A stretch of 64,000 nucleotides of DNA from contig CAYRGG010000020.1 in the NCBI GenBank assembly GCA_964423745.1, forward strand, positions 1 through 64,000. The letters are read 5' to 3'. Made by a program: the position numbers and the translations under genes. The notes beneath the pieces were generated by a model. The model was given only the letters and a program-made list of their open reading frames with translations. It was not told the DNA's origin and did no database searches. Source of the DNA: CAYRGG01 sp964423745. GTDB taxonomy: Bacteria > Pseudomonadota > Gammaproteobacteria > Competibacterales > Competibacteraceae. Below, piece by piece: positions 1 through 9,769 of this stretch. How positions within the stretch are numbered: the stretch's first letter is position 1; the number at the start of each line of letters is the position of its first letter.

Positions 1-57
1 TTACCTAGGAGGTTGGGTTTGGAAATTATGTTTACAGGCAATATTCGTCGGCTTTGA

Positions 58-200
58 GAAGCTGTTTTAAAATCCCCGCGACGTTCACTGAATTAAGGCA
101 CAGCGCCTTCGAGCAGCGCAGTTTACAGGTGGTAAATGAGCAGCGGATAAGGGGCTGTAACGCCGAGTGAGGGGATATGAGCTGATTTTAAAATAGCTTC
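58..200 (+). repeat. MITE-like dispersed repeat, copy A
   Basis: A 143-bp element with imperfect terminal inverted repeats: left end GAAGCTGTTTTAAAAT, right end ATTTTAAAATAGCTTC. The interior matches the copies at 12051-12191 (inverted) and 47192-47335 (same orientation), including GAGCAGCGCAGTTTACAGG and CTGTAACGCCGAG. It has no coding capacity. It is flanked by TGA (55-57) and TTA (201-203), an imperfect form of the TNA duplication that is exact at the other two copies. Probably a non-autonomous element moved in trans. Confidence 0.85.
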
Positions 201-439
201 TTAAATTTAGTATATGTAAACTAAGTTCTAGATGGTATTACTGCATAGTTTGAGATGTGGCCAGAGTTCCTTACTTAGGAGATCATCAACGATTTCAATA
301 ACTGAAGCCAAATTTAGGTGGTTTTAAAAAGTTACAAATACTATACTGATTACTTATATCCATCTTAATGTAAAGAATGAAAATATTCTTACGTCCTGCC
401 TGTAGCTTGTGGAGCACGGTCAAAAGTGGCAAGATTTAA

Positions 440-875
440 GATGGGAAGATAAAGTCATAAATGCCGCGCCTGTGGACGGCAGTTTGTCGAATCGTTTAAA
501 TGGCGTAAAGTCAAAAACGACACTAAAGTGCTGATCGACAAATTGCTGCTGGAGGAGTTGTAACAAGCGGATATAGCAATAAGAACAATACGCGTATCGA
601 AGCCATGGCTATAAGACAATGTCAATGAGATGTTTGATCGTCTCATGGGCAAGGTTGAGGTGAAGAAAAAAAGCCCCTTTACGCTTCAGTGCGATGTGCT
701 GCAGTCTGTGGGTTGCAGAGCGAAGAAGCAGTGGGTGTATTTCTATCACCAAGGCGCAGTCTATTAGAGTAATTTCTGTGTTCTTTATGCTCAGGTTGTT
801 GCCATAAAACGCCATCGGACGGACGGCAAGAAAACCAGAAAACTCGCTACATCGAACATTTCACTGTAACCTATG
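440..875 (+). pseudogene. Degraded IS1-family transposase (InsA/InsB-like)
   Basis: Relic of an IS1-type transposase broken by several stops and frame changes. Around 459-557 the frame reads KCRACGRQF, then DTKVLIDKLLLEEL, matching the zinc-ribbon and helix-turn-helix end of InsA-like proteins. Further on, SVGCRAKKQWVYFYHQGAVY (about 706-767) resembles the D-containing start of the InsB catalytic domain, and a HRTDGKKTRK-like stretch near 812 resembles its RHR-V-GKETG block. No intact frame remains, so it cannot transpose. It lies directly upstream of the flippase gene and marks the left edge of the AT-rich glycan island. The family call rests on remembered motifs. Confidence 0.6.
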
Positions 876-1003
876 TCAATGCATTAGATGGTCGATCCGC
901 TAAAGCTTATCTTTTGCGCTGGGCGCTGTGTGATATTTCGTCCACTATACAAAGCAACAAAATCATTACCTTTTCAGAATTACCATTTAAGAATCAATTA
1001 ATA

Positions 1004-2515
1004 ATGTCTACAGTAAAGACGCTTTTTAAAGTCAATTTAATTCTTGGTTTAGCAACCTTAATTGGCTTTTTGAACAACATCATTATTGCAGCAGTTTTCG
1101 GTCTCTCAAGAACCTTAGATGCTTATTTTGCCGCTTCTCTGATTCCAAATTTCTTTATAATTTTGTTTATTGACTATTTAGGAAAAAATTTTCTACCTGT
1201 TTTTAGTGTTCTTTCTAAAAACGGAAAAGTGGAAGCTTCTAATTTAACATCTTCGGTAATAAATATAGTTTTTATATTCTCTGTTTTAGTTACTGTTATT
1301 TTGATTCTGCTTTCAGAAGAGATATTTACTTTGATTTTGCCGGGTTTTGATCAAAACAGCATCAATAAAGTTGTCACAATGTTTTGGATTATTTCTCCAA
1401 CAATAACAATAAGAGCAATAAATCAGTTTCATGAATATGTATGGCAGTACAATGAAAGGTATGAACGGGTAGCAGCTTCTAACATACTGCCTTCAGTAGG
1501 CATTTTGATTACTTTATTTATTGGCAAAGACTACTTGGGAGTTTATTCTTTACCAGTAGGTTTTTTGATAAGCCATTTAGCCATGTTGATATTATTAGCT
1601 ACCGGTGTTGGATATCACTATCGATTTTATCTGACATTTAAAGACAAATATATAAAGCAAATATTTTTTAATTCAAGCATAATGATGACCAGTGGGCTTA
1701 TAACAAAATTTAGAACTATTATCCAACATTACTACTCATCCAAATTAGAAGCTGGAGCAATATCTGCCTTATCGATAGCAGATCGGATATGTATGCCTTT
1801 GCGCCAACGTGCAACTGTTGGTATAAAAATGGTGGTTTTTACAAAATCAGCAAAAGCAGTGGCAGCTGGAGATACTAGTGAGTTTGGAAAACTATACAAT
1901 AATACCATGGTAGTAATTTCCTTACTTATGGTTCCTATTGTTACCTGGATCGGTCTCAATTCAGAGACCATCATTAGGGTTTTGTTTATGAGGGGGCAAT
2001 TTACTGAAGAAATGAATTTTTTAGTAAGTATAGCTTTAATTGGTTTAATTCCTTCTGTGATTTTTCTTGGGATGATTCCAATTTTACTCAATGCTTTTTA
2101 CGTGTTAGACAAAATTTATATTCCAGCCTTGGTAGGTCCGGCTGCAACAATGGTTTACGTGGTTGCGCTATGGCAACTAACCCAAAAGTATGGTGTATTT
2201 GGGGTGGCAATATCTACTTCTCTTATGTCTTTTTTTCAGTTTATTGTTTTAGTAATAATCTTAAACAAAGAGTTAAAGGCATTTTCAGTTTTGATGGTCT
2301 TAATGAAATTTATGTTATATGTTTTAGTGTCCGGTATTGCTTTTGGAACCACTGCATTTTTTACACATCACTTGTTTATTCATGCAACAATAGAATTATT
2401 TCTTTCATTGTTTACAGGATTTTTTATCTATTTTATTTTGTTATGGATGTTTAAAGAGAAAGGTTTTGTATACACAAAAAAACAAGTTTTGTCTTTGGTG
2501 AAAAAATATAATTAA
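1004..2515 (+). CDS. MurJ/MviN-like (Wzx-type) polysaccharide flippase
   Basis: Inner-membrane flippase of the MOP superfamily, 503 aa, hydrophobic throughout with about 14 predicted helices. The opening ATLIGFLNNIIIAAVFG, then DAYFAAS-IPN and an F-RGQFT-like segment (LFMRGQFTEE), is the MviN/MurJ pattern. The role inferred is to flip lipid-linked oligosaccharide repeat units to the periplasm, because the neighbours are glycosyltransferases, a Wzy-like polymerase and sulfotransferases rather than peptidoglycan genes. The frame stays open back to 914, but that part runs into IS1 debris; ATG 1004 gives a normal MviN N-terminus, although its ribosome site is weak. First gene of a three-gene plus-strand run. 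AT-rich, unlike the 13-26 kb genes. Confidence 0.8.
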   Translation: MSTVKTLFKVNLILGLATLIGFLNNIIIAAVFGLSRTLDAYFAASLIPNFFIILFIDYLGKNFLPVFSVLSKNGKVEASNLTSSVINIVFIFSVLVTVILILLSEEIFTLILPGFDQNSINKVVTMFWIISPTITIRAINQFHEYVWQYNERYERVAASNILPSVGILITLFIGKDYLGVYSLPVGFLISHLAMLILLATGVGYHYRFYLTFKDKYIKQIFFNSSIMMTSGLITKFRTIIQHYYSSKLEAGAISALSIADRICMPLRQRATVGIKMVVFTKSAKAVAAGDTSEFGKLYNNTMVVISLLMVPIVTWIGLNSETIIRVLFMRGQFTEEMNFLVSIALIGLIPSVIFLGMIPILLNAFYVLDKIYIPALVGPAATMVYVVALWQLTQKYGVFGVAISTSLMSFFQFIVLVIILNKELKAFSVLMVLMKFMLYVLVSGIAFGTTAFFTHHLFIHATIELFLSLFTGFFIYFILLWMFKEKGFVYTKKQVLSLVKKYN

Positions 2516-2575
2516 GAAAGTAAAGATATAATTCGCTATTTATATGGACTATTTTTGTATAAATTTGGAAATGAA

Positions 2576-3688
2576 ATGAAAAAAAAAATATGCATCATTA
2601 TCCCTACTCATTGGGAGGCTCGTATGGGGGGTGCACAGTACCAGGCTAAACTTATAGTAGATTATCTTTTAAAGACCAATGAATATGAAATATATTATTT
2701 GGCGAGGCGAGTTAATAAAACCTACAACCCACAAAAATACAAAATCATAACCATTCCAGGCATCAAGTTTCTTAGCAGATACGGATTTTTCTTTGATTTT
2801 AGTGGTCTTTTAAATAAACTTAAACAGATTAAACCAGATATAATATATCAACGGGTGGCTTGTGCTTACACTGGTATAGCAGCATATTATGCAAAGCGAG
2901 CTGGTTGCACAATGATTTGGCACATTGCGAATGATAAAGATTTTTTTTATCTTGAAAATAAAAAAAACCCAATTTATCTACCCCATAAGTTCATAGAAAA
3001 AAAATTCATGGATTACGGTATTTTGAACGCTACCCATGTGATCGCACAAAATCAATATCAAGCAGACATGCTGCTTCGTTATTACAAAAGAAACCCAAGT
3101 GCAATCATTTATAACTTCCATCCTCTACCGTCAGAAAAAATAGAAAAAAAAGATCCAATTAAGGTTGTGTGGGTTGCAAACTTTAAAGAATTTAAACAAC
3201 CTCAATTATTCATCAAAATAGCAGATAATCTAAAGAAAATATCTAACGTTCAGTTTATAATGGTGGGTGCTCCCGCAGACAACAAAATCTGGCATAGTCA
3301 GTTATTAACTGACATAAATAAATTAGATAACCTTTCTTATTTGGGACCACTTAAGCAAGAAAAAGTAAACGAAATTATAGCGGCTTCACACATTTTTGTT
3401 AACACTAGCATTTATGAAGGCTTTGCTAATACTTTTGTTCAGGCATGGATGCGCGAAGTCCCTGTGGTAAGTTTAAATGTTAATCCTAATGGAGTTTTTG
3501 ATAGCGCAAAAATAGGTATTTTATCAGGCAGTTTTGAAAAGATGTGCGAAGACGTAAAGCTTTTGATAGATAATACCATCTTAAGAAACGAGTTAGGAGA
3601 GCATGCAAAAAAATATGCTATTAAAAAACATTCTGAGAAAAATATTGAAGATTTAGTAGCTGTGTTTAACTCTGTTCAAAATCCTTAA
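2576..3688 (+). CDS. Family 4 glycosyltransferase (GT-B fold)
   Basis: Cytoplasmic GT4-type glycosyltransferase, 370 aa. The N-terminal acceptor half opens KKKICIIIPTHWEARMGGAQ. The C-terminal donor half has KVVWVANFKEFKQPQLFIKI, a GAPAD turn and the E-x7-E type motif in TSIYEGFANTFVQAWMRE. The track start at 2555 is a TTG; ATG 2576 follows GGAAATGA and starts exactly at the conserved first strand. It lies 60 bp after the flippase and 1 bp before the next transferase, so probably one operon. Sugar donor and acceptor cannot be read from sequence. Confidence 0.82.
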   Translation: MKKKICIIIPTHWEARMGGAQYQAKLIVDYLLKTNEYEIYYLARRVNKTYNPQKYKIITIPGIKFLSRYGFFFDFSGLLNKLKQIKPDIIYQRVACAYTGIAAYYAKRAGCTMIWHIANDKDFFYLENKKNPIYLPHKFIEKKFMDYGILNATHVIAQNQYQADMLLRYYKRNPSAIIYNFHPLPSEKIEKKDPIKVVWVANFKEFKQPQLFIKIADNLKKISNVQFIMVGAPADNKIWHSQLLTDINKLDNLSYLGPLKQEKVNEIIAASHIFVNTSIYEGFANTFVQAWMREVPVVSLNVNPNGVFDSAKIGILSGSFEKMCEDVKLLIDNTILRNELGEHAKKYAIKKHSEKNIEDLVAVFNSVQNP

Positions 3689-3689
3689 G

Positions 3690-4925
3690 ATGATGGAAAA
3701 AAAAACATACAGTTTATTATCAATTAATAACTACCACTACCGCCGAGGTGGTTCTGAAGTGGTTTTTTTTGAACATGACGCATTGTTTCGTGATAAAGGA
3801 TGGAAAACAGCAGTTTTCTCAATGAATCATCCAAAAAACAATCCTTCTTCTTGGGAAAAGTATTTTGTAGACGAAATTGAATTTGCACATTCCTATTCTC
3901 TCCGGCATAAACTGATTCTAGCTGGAAAAGTCGTTTATTCCTGGGAAGCAAAAAACAAATTAGCTCAGTTACTGAAGGGATTTCAACCTGATATAGCTCA
4001 TATTCATAATATCTATCACCATATCTCACCTTCTATACTTCCTTTGTTGCGACAACACGGAGTGCCTATAGTCTTAACAGCTCATGATCTTAAACTGGGA
4101 TGTCCCGCTTACAAAATGTTAACTCATGATGGTATCTGCGAGCGGTGTATAAATGGTAATCTGATGAATGTCATTAAACATCGTTGTATACATGGCTCAT
4201 TAAGCGCAAGTACCTTAGTAGCTTTAGAATCAAGCTTACATAGATTGTTTGGGTTCTATAAAAAAAATATTGACCATATTATAGTTCCTAGTCTATTTTA
4301 CAAAAAAAAGCTATCTGAGTGGGGATGGGCAGAAGAAAAGTTAGTATATATTCCAAATTATGTCTCTGCTGATAATTTTCTTCCTGAATATAATCCTGGT
4401 GATTACTTTCTTTATTTTGGTCGTCTTGCGTCAGAAAAGGGGGTTCTTACCCTAATAAAGGCTGCTCTAAAAACGAATGTCAAACTTCTTATAGTAGGTG
4501 AAGGACCAGAACAAGAAATCTATAAAGCAGCTGCAGAATCATCAAGTCAAATTAAGTTTGTAGGTCGCAAGGAAAATGCTGATTTATGGTCAATTGTAAG
4601 GTCTGCTAGATGTGTTATTTTGCCTTCTGAATGGTATGAGAACGCGCCCATGTCTGTTCTAGAATCCTATGCACTTGGAAAACCTGTTATTGGAGCACGA
4701 ATTGGTGGAATAACTGAAATCGTTATAGATAAGAAAACAGGTTATCTATTCCCAAGTGGCGATGTTAATAAGCTGGCAGTTATACTTGAGCGAGTAAATA
4801 GTCAATCTAATCAAAGTATTAAAGATATGGGGTATAACGCGAGAAAGTTTGCGGAAGCTAATTTTACAAAAAATCGTTATTTTGATGAAATGTCGGCACT
4901 TTATAATTCAATTATCAGTGATTAA
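3690..4925 (+). CDS. Family 4 glycosyltransferase (GT-B fold)
   Basis: GT4 transferase, 411 aa. N-terminal Glyco_transf_4-type domain: INNYHYRRGGSEVVFFEHD, and a long insert with CPAYKMLTHDGICERC whose cysteines could bind metal. C-terminal Glycos_transf_1 domain: YFGRLASEKGVLTLIKA, LLIVGEGPEQ and the donor-site E-x7-E motif in PSEWYENAPMSVLESYALG. Two adjacent ATGs (3690 and 3693) are possible starts. The previous gene ends 1 bp upstream, implying translational coupling. It converges with the minus-strand glycan genes, with only 5 bp between stops. Probably assembles the same repeat unit as its neighbours. Confidence 0.85.
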   Translation: MMEKKTYSLLSINNYHYRRGGSEVVFFEHDALFRDKGWKTAVFSMNHPKNNPSSWEKYFVDEIEFAHSYSLRHKLILAGKVVYSWEAKNKLAQLLKGFQPDIAHIHNIYHHISPSILPLLRQHGVPIVLTAHDLKLGCPAYKMLTHDGICERCINGNLMNVIKHRCIHGSLSASTLVALESSLHRLFGFYKKNIDHIIVPSLFYKKKLSEWGWAEEKLVYIPNYVSADNFLPEYNPGDYFLYFGRLASEKGVLTLIKAALKTNVKLLIVGEGPEQEIYKAAAESSSQIKFVGRKENADLWSIVRSARCVILPSEWYENAPMSVLESYALGKPVIGARIGGITEIVIDKKTGYLFPSGDVNKLAVILERVNSQSNQSIKDMGYNARKFAEANFTKNRYFDEMSALYNSIISD

Positions 4926-4930
4926 TATTT

Positions 4931-6193
4931 TCAATTAGATAACTGACTAGTATCAATTGCTTTGTTTTCTCTACACAATTTATTGTATACATCGACGACA
5001 TTCTTTGCCATGATAGAATTTGTCCGAAACTTTTCTACATAAGTCCGGCCCTTAATACCCATTTCTTTTGCTATTTGTGGATGCTTAAGCAAATAAACAA
5101 CTGCATTAGCAAACTCAACTTCACTCCAAGGTGTACATATACCACCTTGACTTTCAGCAATTACTAAACTTTGCTCTGGATGATCATTACCTACAACGGC
5201 TTTTCCCATAGCCATGTATTCTATAAGCTTGGTGGGAGAAGTAGATAATAAAATTTGTGTCGGAAAGTAGGGTGACACGCAAACACTAGCTTTTCGAATA
5301 TATTCCCATGCTTCCGACATAGGTAAATAACCAGTAAAAATTACTGCATGTTCCACTTGTTGCAGTTTGGCCTCTCTAAGAAGGAATTTTTCATCCTCAG
5401 GATTTTCTCCTTCACCGACAAATATTAACTTAGCCTGTTTCTCAGACTTCAGAATGTTCTTTAACACTCTTATCAAAAAATCTAACTTTCTTTCACGAAT
5501 AAGAGTTCCTAAATAGACAATAGATTTATCATCTTTGTTTTTTTCTATTTCGTTTTCATTTTGATCTACACCATAAAATGGGATAACATCTAAATTAACT
5601 GATCCAGGTATTGGAGTCATTTTTTTTGATGATATACCGTACGCTTCGATGTCTTTTTTCATCTGTTCGCTTTGAACAAATACATGATCAGAAGCTGGTA
5701 GGATAAACTTATAAAGTAATAACTTGAGAAATACACCTCGTAGGTAGTAAATAAATGGGTATCTTGCAACTTTATTTTTTGCAGCATACACGCTTGCTTC
5801 AGCATGAGGATATGCAAGCCAATAAACTAATTTACTTTTGGTTAATCTCGCGACAAATATTAAAAAAAAAGCAATGAGATATTTATCCTTGATTTGAATT
5901 ATGTCATATCGGTTTTTCTTGATCAGCATAAATACTTTCAAATCATTCCTGAGATTTGACCAGTTTTTTACAATACGATCCCATCTTCTTGAACCATCGT
6001 TGCTTCTTGCAATAAAAACTGTTCCCGCGCCTTGAACAAGCGTGTATGAGTGTTCGCATGGTTTTTCTGATTGGAGAACCCAATCTATTGAATAGTCATT
6101 TATTGCCAGTTTATCCCAGAATATAGCTCGTGCTGCTGGGCGATAAGGTGGATAGGTGTCAGAGGTTACAAATAGAATTTTAAGTTTATGCAT
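4931..6193 (-). CDS. Family 4 glycosyltransferase
   Basis: GT4-like transferase, 420 aa. The N-terminus KLKILFVTSDTYPPYRPAAR is a typical first GT-B strand; the C-terminal half has SIVYLGTLIRERKLDFLIRV, LIFVGEGENP and the donor-site region ASVCVSPYFPTQILLSTSPT followed by KLIEYMAMGKAVVGND. The E-x7-E motif is altered: serine/threonine-rich PTQILLSTSPTKLIEYM stands where the first Glu usually is, as in some WcaL/WbnH-like enzymes. Last gene of the minus-strand half-island, 50 bp after the polymerase-like gene. Substrate unknown. Confidence 0.8.
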   Translation of the reverse strand: MHKLKILFVTSDTYPPYRPAARAIFWDKLAINDYSIDWVLQSEKPCEHSYTLVQGAGTVFIARSNDGSRRWDRIVKNWSNLRNDLKVFMLIKKNRYDIIQIKDKYLIAFFLIFVARLTKSKLVYWLAYPHAEASVYAAKNKVARYPFIYYLRGVFLKLLLYKFILPASDHVFVQSEQMKKDIEAYGISSKKMTPIPGSVNLDVIPFYGVDQNENEIEKNKDDKSIVYLGTLIRERKLDFLIRVLKNILKSEKQAKLIFVGEGENPEDEKFLLREAKLQQVEHAVIFTGYLPMSEAWEYIRKASVCVSPYFPTQILLSTSPTKLIEYMAMGKAVVGNDHPEQSLVIAESQGGICTPWSEVEFANAVVYLLKHPQIAKEMGIKGRTYVEKFRTNSIMAKNVVDVYNKLCRENKAIDTSQLSN

Positions 6194-6243
6194 GTTATTA
6201 AAAAAAGATAGCCGTATCTGATTAACTATAATATCTTCAGCAG

Positions 6244-7620
6244 TTATACACGATTATTTATCATGCTGTATTGGTGCTGAAAGTATGAATTCTGTGTAGC
6301 CACTTGAGTACTAAGTCTGTATCTAGATGTTGCTATGTAACCACTAATATACCAAAATAAATACCCTATAGTGTTATCTTGAAAGATGCTTTTATAGAAC
6401 AGACTCAAAAAAATTATAACAGTCACTGTAGCCCAGCCTGAAGCAATAGCACCTTCTAATTTGTTTGAAACACTAACATAAATAGAATCTCTAAATATAA
6501 AGTAGAGAAAAAGGCAATGTATAAATAACCCTAGCAGACCTATTTCCCATATGTAATCTCCTACTGCTGTCATTCCAAAACCTAATTTTTCACTGTCCTC
6601 AGCATATTCGCCTGAAAACCCTTTCATAAATGAATCAGATGCATTTCCTATCCCTAACCCATACACTAAATGCCACTTATCTTCAGATAGATATTGAACA
6701 GGCAAGACAATGCTATCAACTTTTCCCAAGACCACACTACCAGGTTTCTGTGTTTTATATAAATAATCCATAAGCTGTTGTTTTTGAGTATAAAATTCAA
6801 CAATGTCATTGAATCCTTCAGCTCGTGCTTGGCGAAACTCGTTATACACTCCTACAAAAATACTCATAAATATAAATCCAATGAATCCTATTACAGCGAG
6901 TCTTTTAAACTTGTCTTCGGATTGAGGTAAAAGAATTATGGGCAGTAATATTGATAGAGGTAAAAAAATAAAAGATACTTTGGTTTCATTTAAAGTTATA
7001 GGCACAAAAAGGAAAATTACTAAAAAAATTAATCTCGATAATTTGAGCCTATTTTTGAGAAAAAATCCCATCAGCACAGCAATGACACATGATGAAAGAA
7101 CAGTTACTAAACCTGATGTGCTAAGCATGCCTGTTACTGGATCGCCCGTGTGCATTTTGTGAGAAAATTGTACAAATCTTTGGTAAATGGTCAAAGGGCA
7201 CTGTAATATGGCAAACAAAAGAATAACATACATCTGTTTACGCATTTGATTTTCATCAAAACCACAAATAGCAGGCAAGAAAAAGAAGGGTAAATATTTT
7301 AGATAATTACGTGCGCCAGCAATTGCTACTCCACTTGACACAGACTCAATAAAAAGACCAGATAAGTAATGAAAAAGCAATATAATCAATAAAAATATGT
7401 ATTTACCACCAATAGCAATACCTTTATCAATACCAATACGCAGTACTATTATAGTTACGATGATAGCTGAGAACATCTCAGGTAGTATTGTTAAGGCACG
7501 AGGAATTATACCTAATTTTAGTGCCAAATAATCAAGTAAGAAGATTAAGGGAATAAAAAGTATTATCATCTTTAAAATCGTATAGTAGAGAAATTTAAAG
7601 CGTCTTATCCATACTAACAA
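6244..7620 (-). CDS. O-antigen ligase/polymerase-like membrane protein (Wzy-like)
   Basis: Integral membrane protein of 458 aa with about ten hydrophobic segments and a larger hydrophilic loop (about 265-335) before the last helices. This is the architecture of Wzy/WaaL-type polymerases and ligases, which join lipid-linked repeat units in the periplasm. I see no strictly diagnostic motif, so the call rests on topology plus context: flippase, GT4 enzymes and sulfotransferases. The track start at 7620 is TTG without a clear ribosome site; the in-frame ATG at 7569 is an alternative and would remove part of the first charged stretch. Same strand as both flanking genes. Confidence 0.65.
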   Translation of the reverse strand: MLVWIRRFKFLYYTILKMIILFIPLIFLLDYLALKLGIIPRALTILPEMFSAIIVTIIVLRIGIDKGIAIGGKYIFLLIILLFHYLSGLFIESVSSGVAIAGARNYLKYLPFFFLPAICGFDENQMRKQMYVILLFAILQCPLTIYQRFVQFSHKMHTGDPVTGMLSTSGLVTVLSSCVIAVLMGFFLKNRLKLSRLIFLVIFLFVPITLNETKVSFIFLPLSILLPIILLPQSEDKFKRLAVIGFIGFIFMSIFVGVYNEFRQARAEGFNDIVEFYTQKQQLMDYLYKTQKPGSVVLGKVDSIVLPVQYLSEDKWHLVYGLGIGNASDSFMKGFSGEYAEDSEKLGFGMTAVGDYIWEIGLLGLFIHCLFLYFIFRDSIYVSVSNKLEGAIASGWATVTVIIFLSLFYKSIFQDNTIGYLFWYISGYIATSRYRLSTQVATQNSYFQHQYSMINNRV

Positions 7621-7650
7621 ATAAACTTTGATAGTGACTTAGAATAAGCA

Positions 7651-8469
7651 CTACAACTCTGATTTAATGGTTACTGATTTTTTAGCTTTACTGTAAAGTG
7701 GATAACAAACAGATTCTATATATTTTCTATTTTCTTCAGAAAAATGTGCTTTTTGTAGACTTCGATTATTCAACTTTTGTGCATAATACTCATGGTAATC
7801 AAGATTTAAAAAATCATACAATACAGGAAGCAATTCTGTTTTATTTTGTATAAGATCATCATATTCTACAATCATTAAAACATCTTCATTAAGCTTATTC
7901 TTTAAGTCAAATACTTGGGAAACTTTAGCATTATAAGAAAGGCTAGCTCGTTTGATTCGAGAAATTCCTAGAGCACCAAATTTTTGATACCTTTCCATTT
8001 CTTTTGGTTTTAAAAGCTTAGATCCGCAGTTTTTAAAAAGTCTATTTAATGCTGCTATCTTCCAATTATTTAGCATCGAGTAAACAACTGAATAGGGATT
8101 ACGGATGACCCATATCATTTTATAATTTTTGTGATCAAAATATTCGTGATAATTGTCGTCAATATAAGTGGTTTGAAAGCAGTGACGCCCTTGATTTTCG
8201 CACTGAACACGACCAGCTAATATAAGAGCGGCATCTAGCTCATCATCTTGTCCAAACCAAAAATTGGTCATTCCCTCGCTTTCTGTGATTAATCTAGAAA
8301 GAGCCGTAGTTCCCGAACGTTGACAACCAGCAACTAATATTGTGTCAGAAAAGCTATCTAAATTCATTAATAGTTCACATCCATCTACCCTGACACGCCG
8401 AGCGAACTGACCCCAGTCTGTTATTTGTATAGTATCGCTTTTCAAAACAGATTGCATAAATTCAAGCAT
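7651..8469 (-). CDS. Sulfotransferase family protein (PAPS-dependent)
   Basis: Predicted sulfotransferase, 272 aa, moving sulfate from PAPS to a glycan or small acceptor. The 5'-phosphosulfate-binding loop is seen as ILVAGCQRSGTTALSRLI (about residues 45-62), and the 3'-phosphate region as WVIRNPYSVVYSMLNNW (about 141-157). It overlaps the upstream sulfotransferase by one base (TAATG), so the two are translationally coupled. Placed between a second sulfotransferase and the Wzy-like gene, it suggests a sulfated repeat unit or polymer. Acceptor not predictable. Confidence 0.82.
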   Translation of the reverse strand: MLEFMQSVLKSDTIQITDWGQFARRVRVDGCELLMNLDSFSDTILVAGCQRSGTTALSRLITESEGMTNFWFGQDDELDAALILAGRVQCENQGRHCFQTTYIDDNYHEYFDHKNYKMIWVIRNPYSVVYSMLNNWKIAALNRLFKNCGSKLLKPKEMERYQKFGALGISRIKRASLSYNAKVSQVFDLKNKLNEDVLMIVEYDDLIQNKTELLPVLYDFLNLDYHEYYAQKLNNRSLQKAHFSEENRKYIESVCYPLYSKAKKSVTIKSEL

Positions 8470-9404
8470 TATTCGTATCCAAGCATGGTATTCAATGTAC
8501 TAGCTTTCGAATTAAAGTAACTTAAATCATTTTGAGTTAAACTTTCTTTCCACGCATTATCTAACTTAATTTTAGAAGTTTTTGCAAATCTCATATTGTT
8601 ACCATTAGTAGAATGATGTACTTTTTCTGCAAAATCTAGCATTGATTCTTCATATGTAATATTTAAAAAACGACAAATTTTTTTTAATTCGTTAGAGGGA
8701 TCTGAAACCAAATTTTCATATCTTACCCATAAAAGATCATCTTTTGCTACATGGTCTTTTAATATAGGTACAGCTCTCCGATAATAAGTTTCCCATGCAA
8801 CTAGAGCACTACTTCTAGAAAAACCTCTTTTTAATCCTGAATAAAAAACTGCCCGACCGTCACGGGTTAACAAAATCACTTTAACCTTACTTGAATTGTA
8901 TTTATACAAGTTAGTTGCATCCAAGTAATTTTTAGAAGAATCTACGACCAATGCTACATTCAGCACATCCGCAAATAAATCATAAAGTGTAAATTTATTT
9001 TTAATGCCATGGTTGATAGAAGAAAGAAATGGCATGAATATATTTTTTTTTGTGTGCAGGTCTAAGTAATTTATTCCTAGCATCAACTTTCTTTCATAAT
9101 CATGTAATTTTGTTGCTCTGGACTTATCAACTACGGTAACAGCTTTAAAGTAACCTAAATTGAGTGAGTAAGGATTATTTATAATATCAATATTAAGCTT
9201 ATTATTTAATTTATGTATAATATCCTGCCAAACCTCGCAAGAACGTACTTTACTTCCACAGCTACATAATGTATTCAATGAAATATTTTTGGGTAATTGA
9301 GTTATTTCTCCAAGTGATGCAGCTCTTGAATGGGATCCGATCAGTAGATCAAGGAGGGTTGATCCAGAATGTCCTGCTGAACAAATATATACACAGTTAG
9401 CCAT
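8469..9404 (-). CDS. Sulfotransferase family protein (PAPS-dependent)
   Basis: Second sulfotransferase, 311 aa, only distantly like its neighbour. The PAPS 5'-loop is VYICSAGHSGSTLLDLLIGS right at the N-terminus, and the 3'-phosphate site is VVDSSKNYLDA followed by KVILLTRDGRAVFYSGLKRG. It has the clustered cysteines LCSCGSKVRSCEVW (about 47-60), common in this bacterial subgroup. First gene of a minus-strand series running to the GT4 gene at 4931. The 365 bp upstream holds no gene and is probably its promoter region. Confidence 0.82.
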   Translation of the reverse strand: MANCVYICSAGHSGSTLLDLLIGSHSRAASLGEITQLPKNISLNTLCSCGSKVRSCEVWQDIIHKLNNKLNIDIINNPYSLNLGYFKAVTVVDKSRATKLHDYERKLMLGINYLDLHTKKNIFMPFLSSINHGIKNKFTLYDLFADVLNVALVVDSSKNYLDATNLYKYNSSKVKVILLTRDGRAVFYSGLKRGFSRSSALVAWETYYRRAVPILKDHVAKDDLLWVRYENLVSDPSNELKKICRFLNITYEESMLDFAEKVHHSTNGNNMRFAKTSKIKLDNAWKESLTQNDLSYFNSKASTLNTMLGYE

Positions 9405-9769
9405 AATATGTTTTTAAACTTCTTACTAAATAGCAGCGTATTAGATAAATTTGATGTATTGACCTCTATTTGACTATTGCTGTACTGCTATACAGATAGC
9501 GTCAAATCCTCAACTATAGTACTGTCGACAAGTTTCAAGATTTTCATAACTAAAGATCGAAACAATTCAATTACTCCTCAAGTAGACTTTTTTTTATTTT
9601 GATATAGGTTTAAAAATGCATTTTCTTCTAACTAATTTAGTAGCTAGAACACCTCGGCAACCAAGAATTCTAATGATTTTTTTATTTATTTCTAGCTCTG
9701 AACAATGCTTCATTAGCTACCTGTTTTTTCGAACCACACATTTATTAAACTAATTGTGGTTTTAAAAGA
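9405..9769. other. AT-rich intergenic spacer, no gene seen
   Basis: About 365 bp between two minus-strand genes. Very AT-rich, with short homopolymer runs. No open frame, tRNA or convincing hairpin. Presumably the promoter region for the sulfotransferase series and the 3' end of the GT39-like gene's message, whose gene lies upstream on the minus strand. Confidence 0.4.
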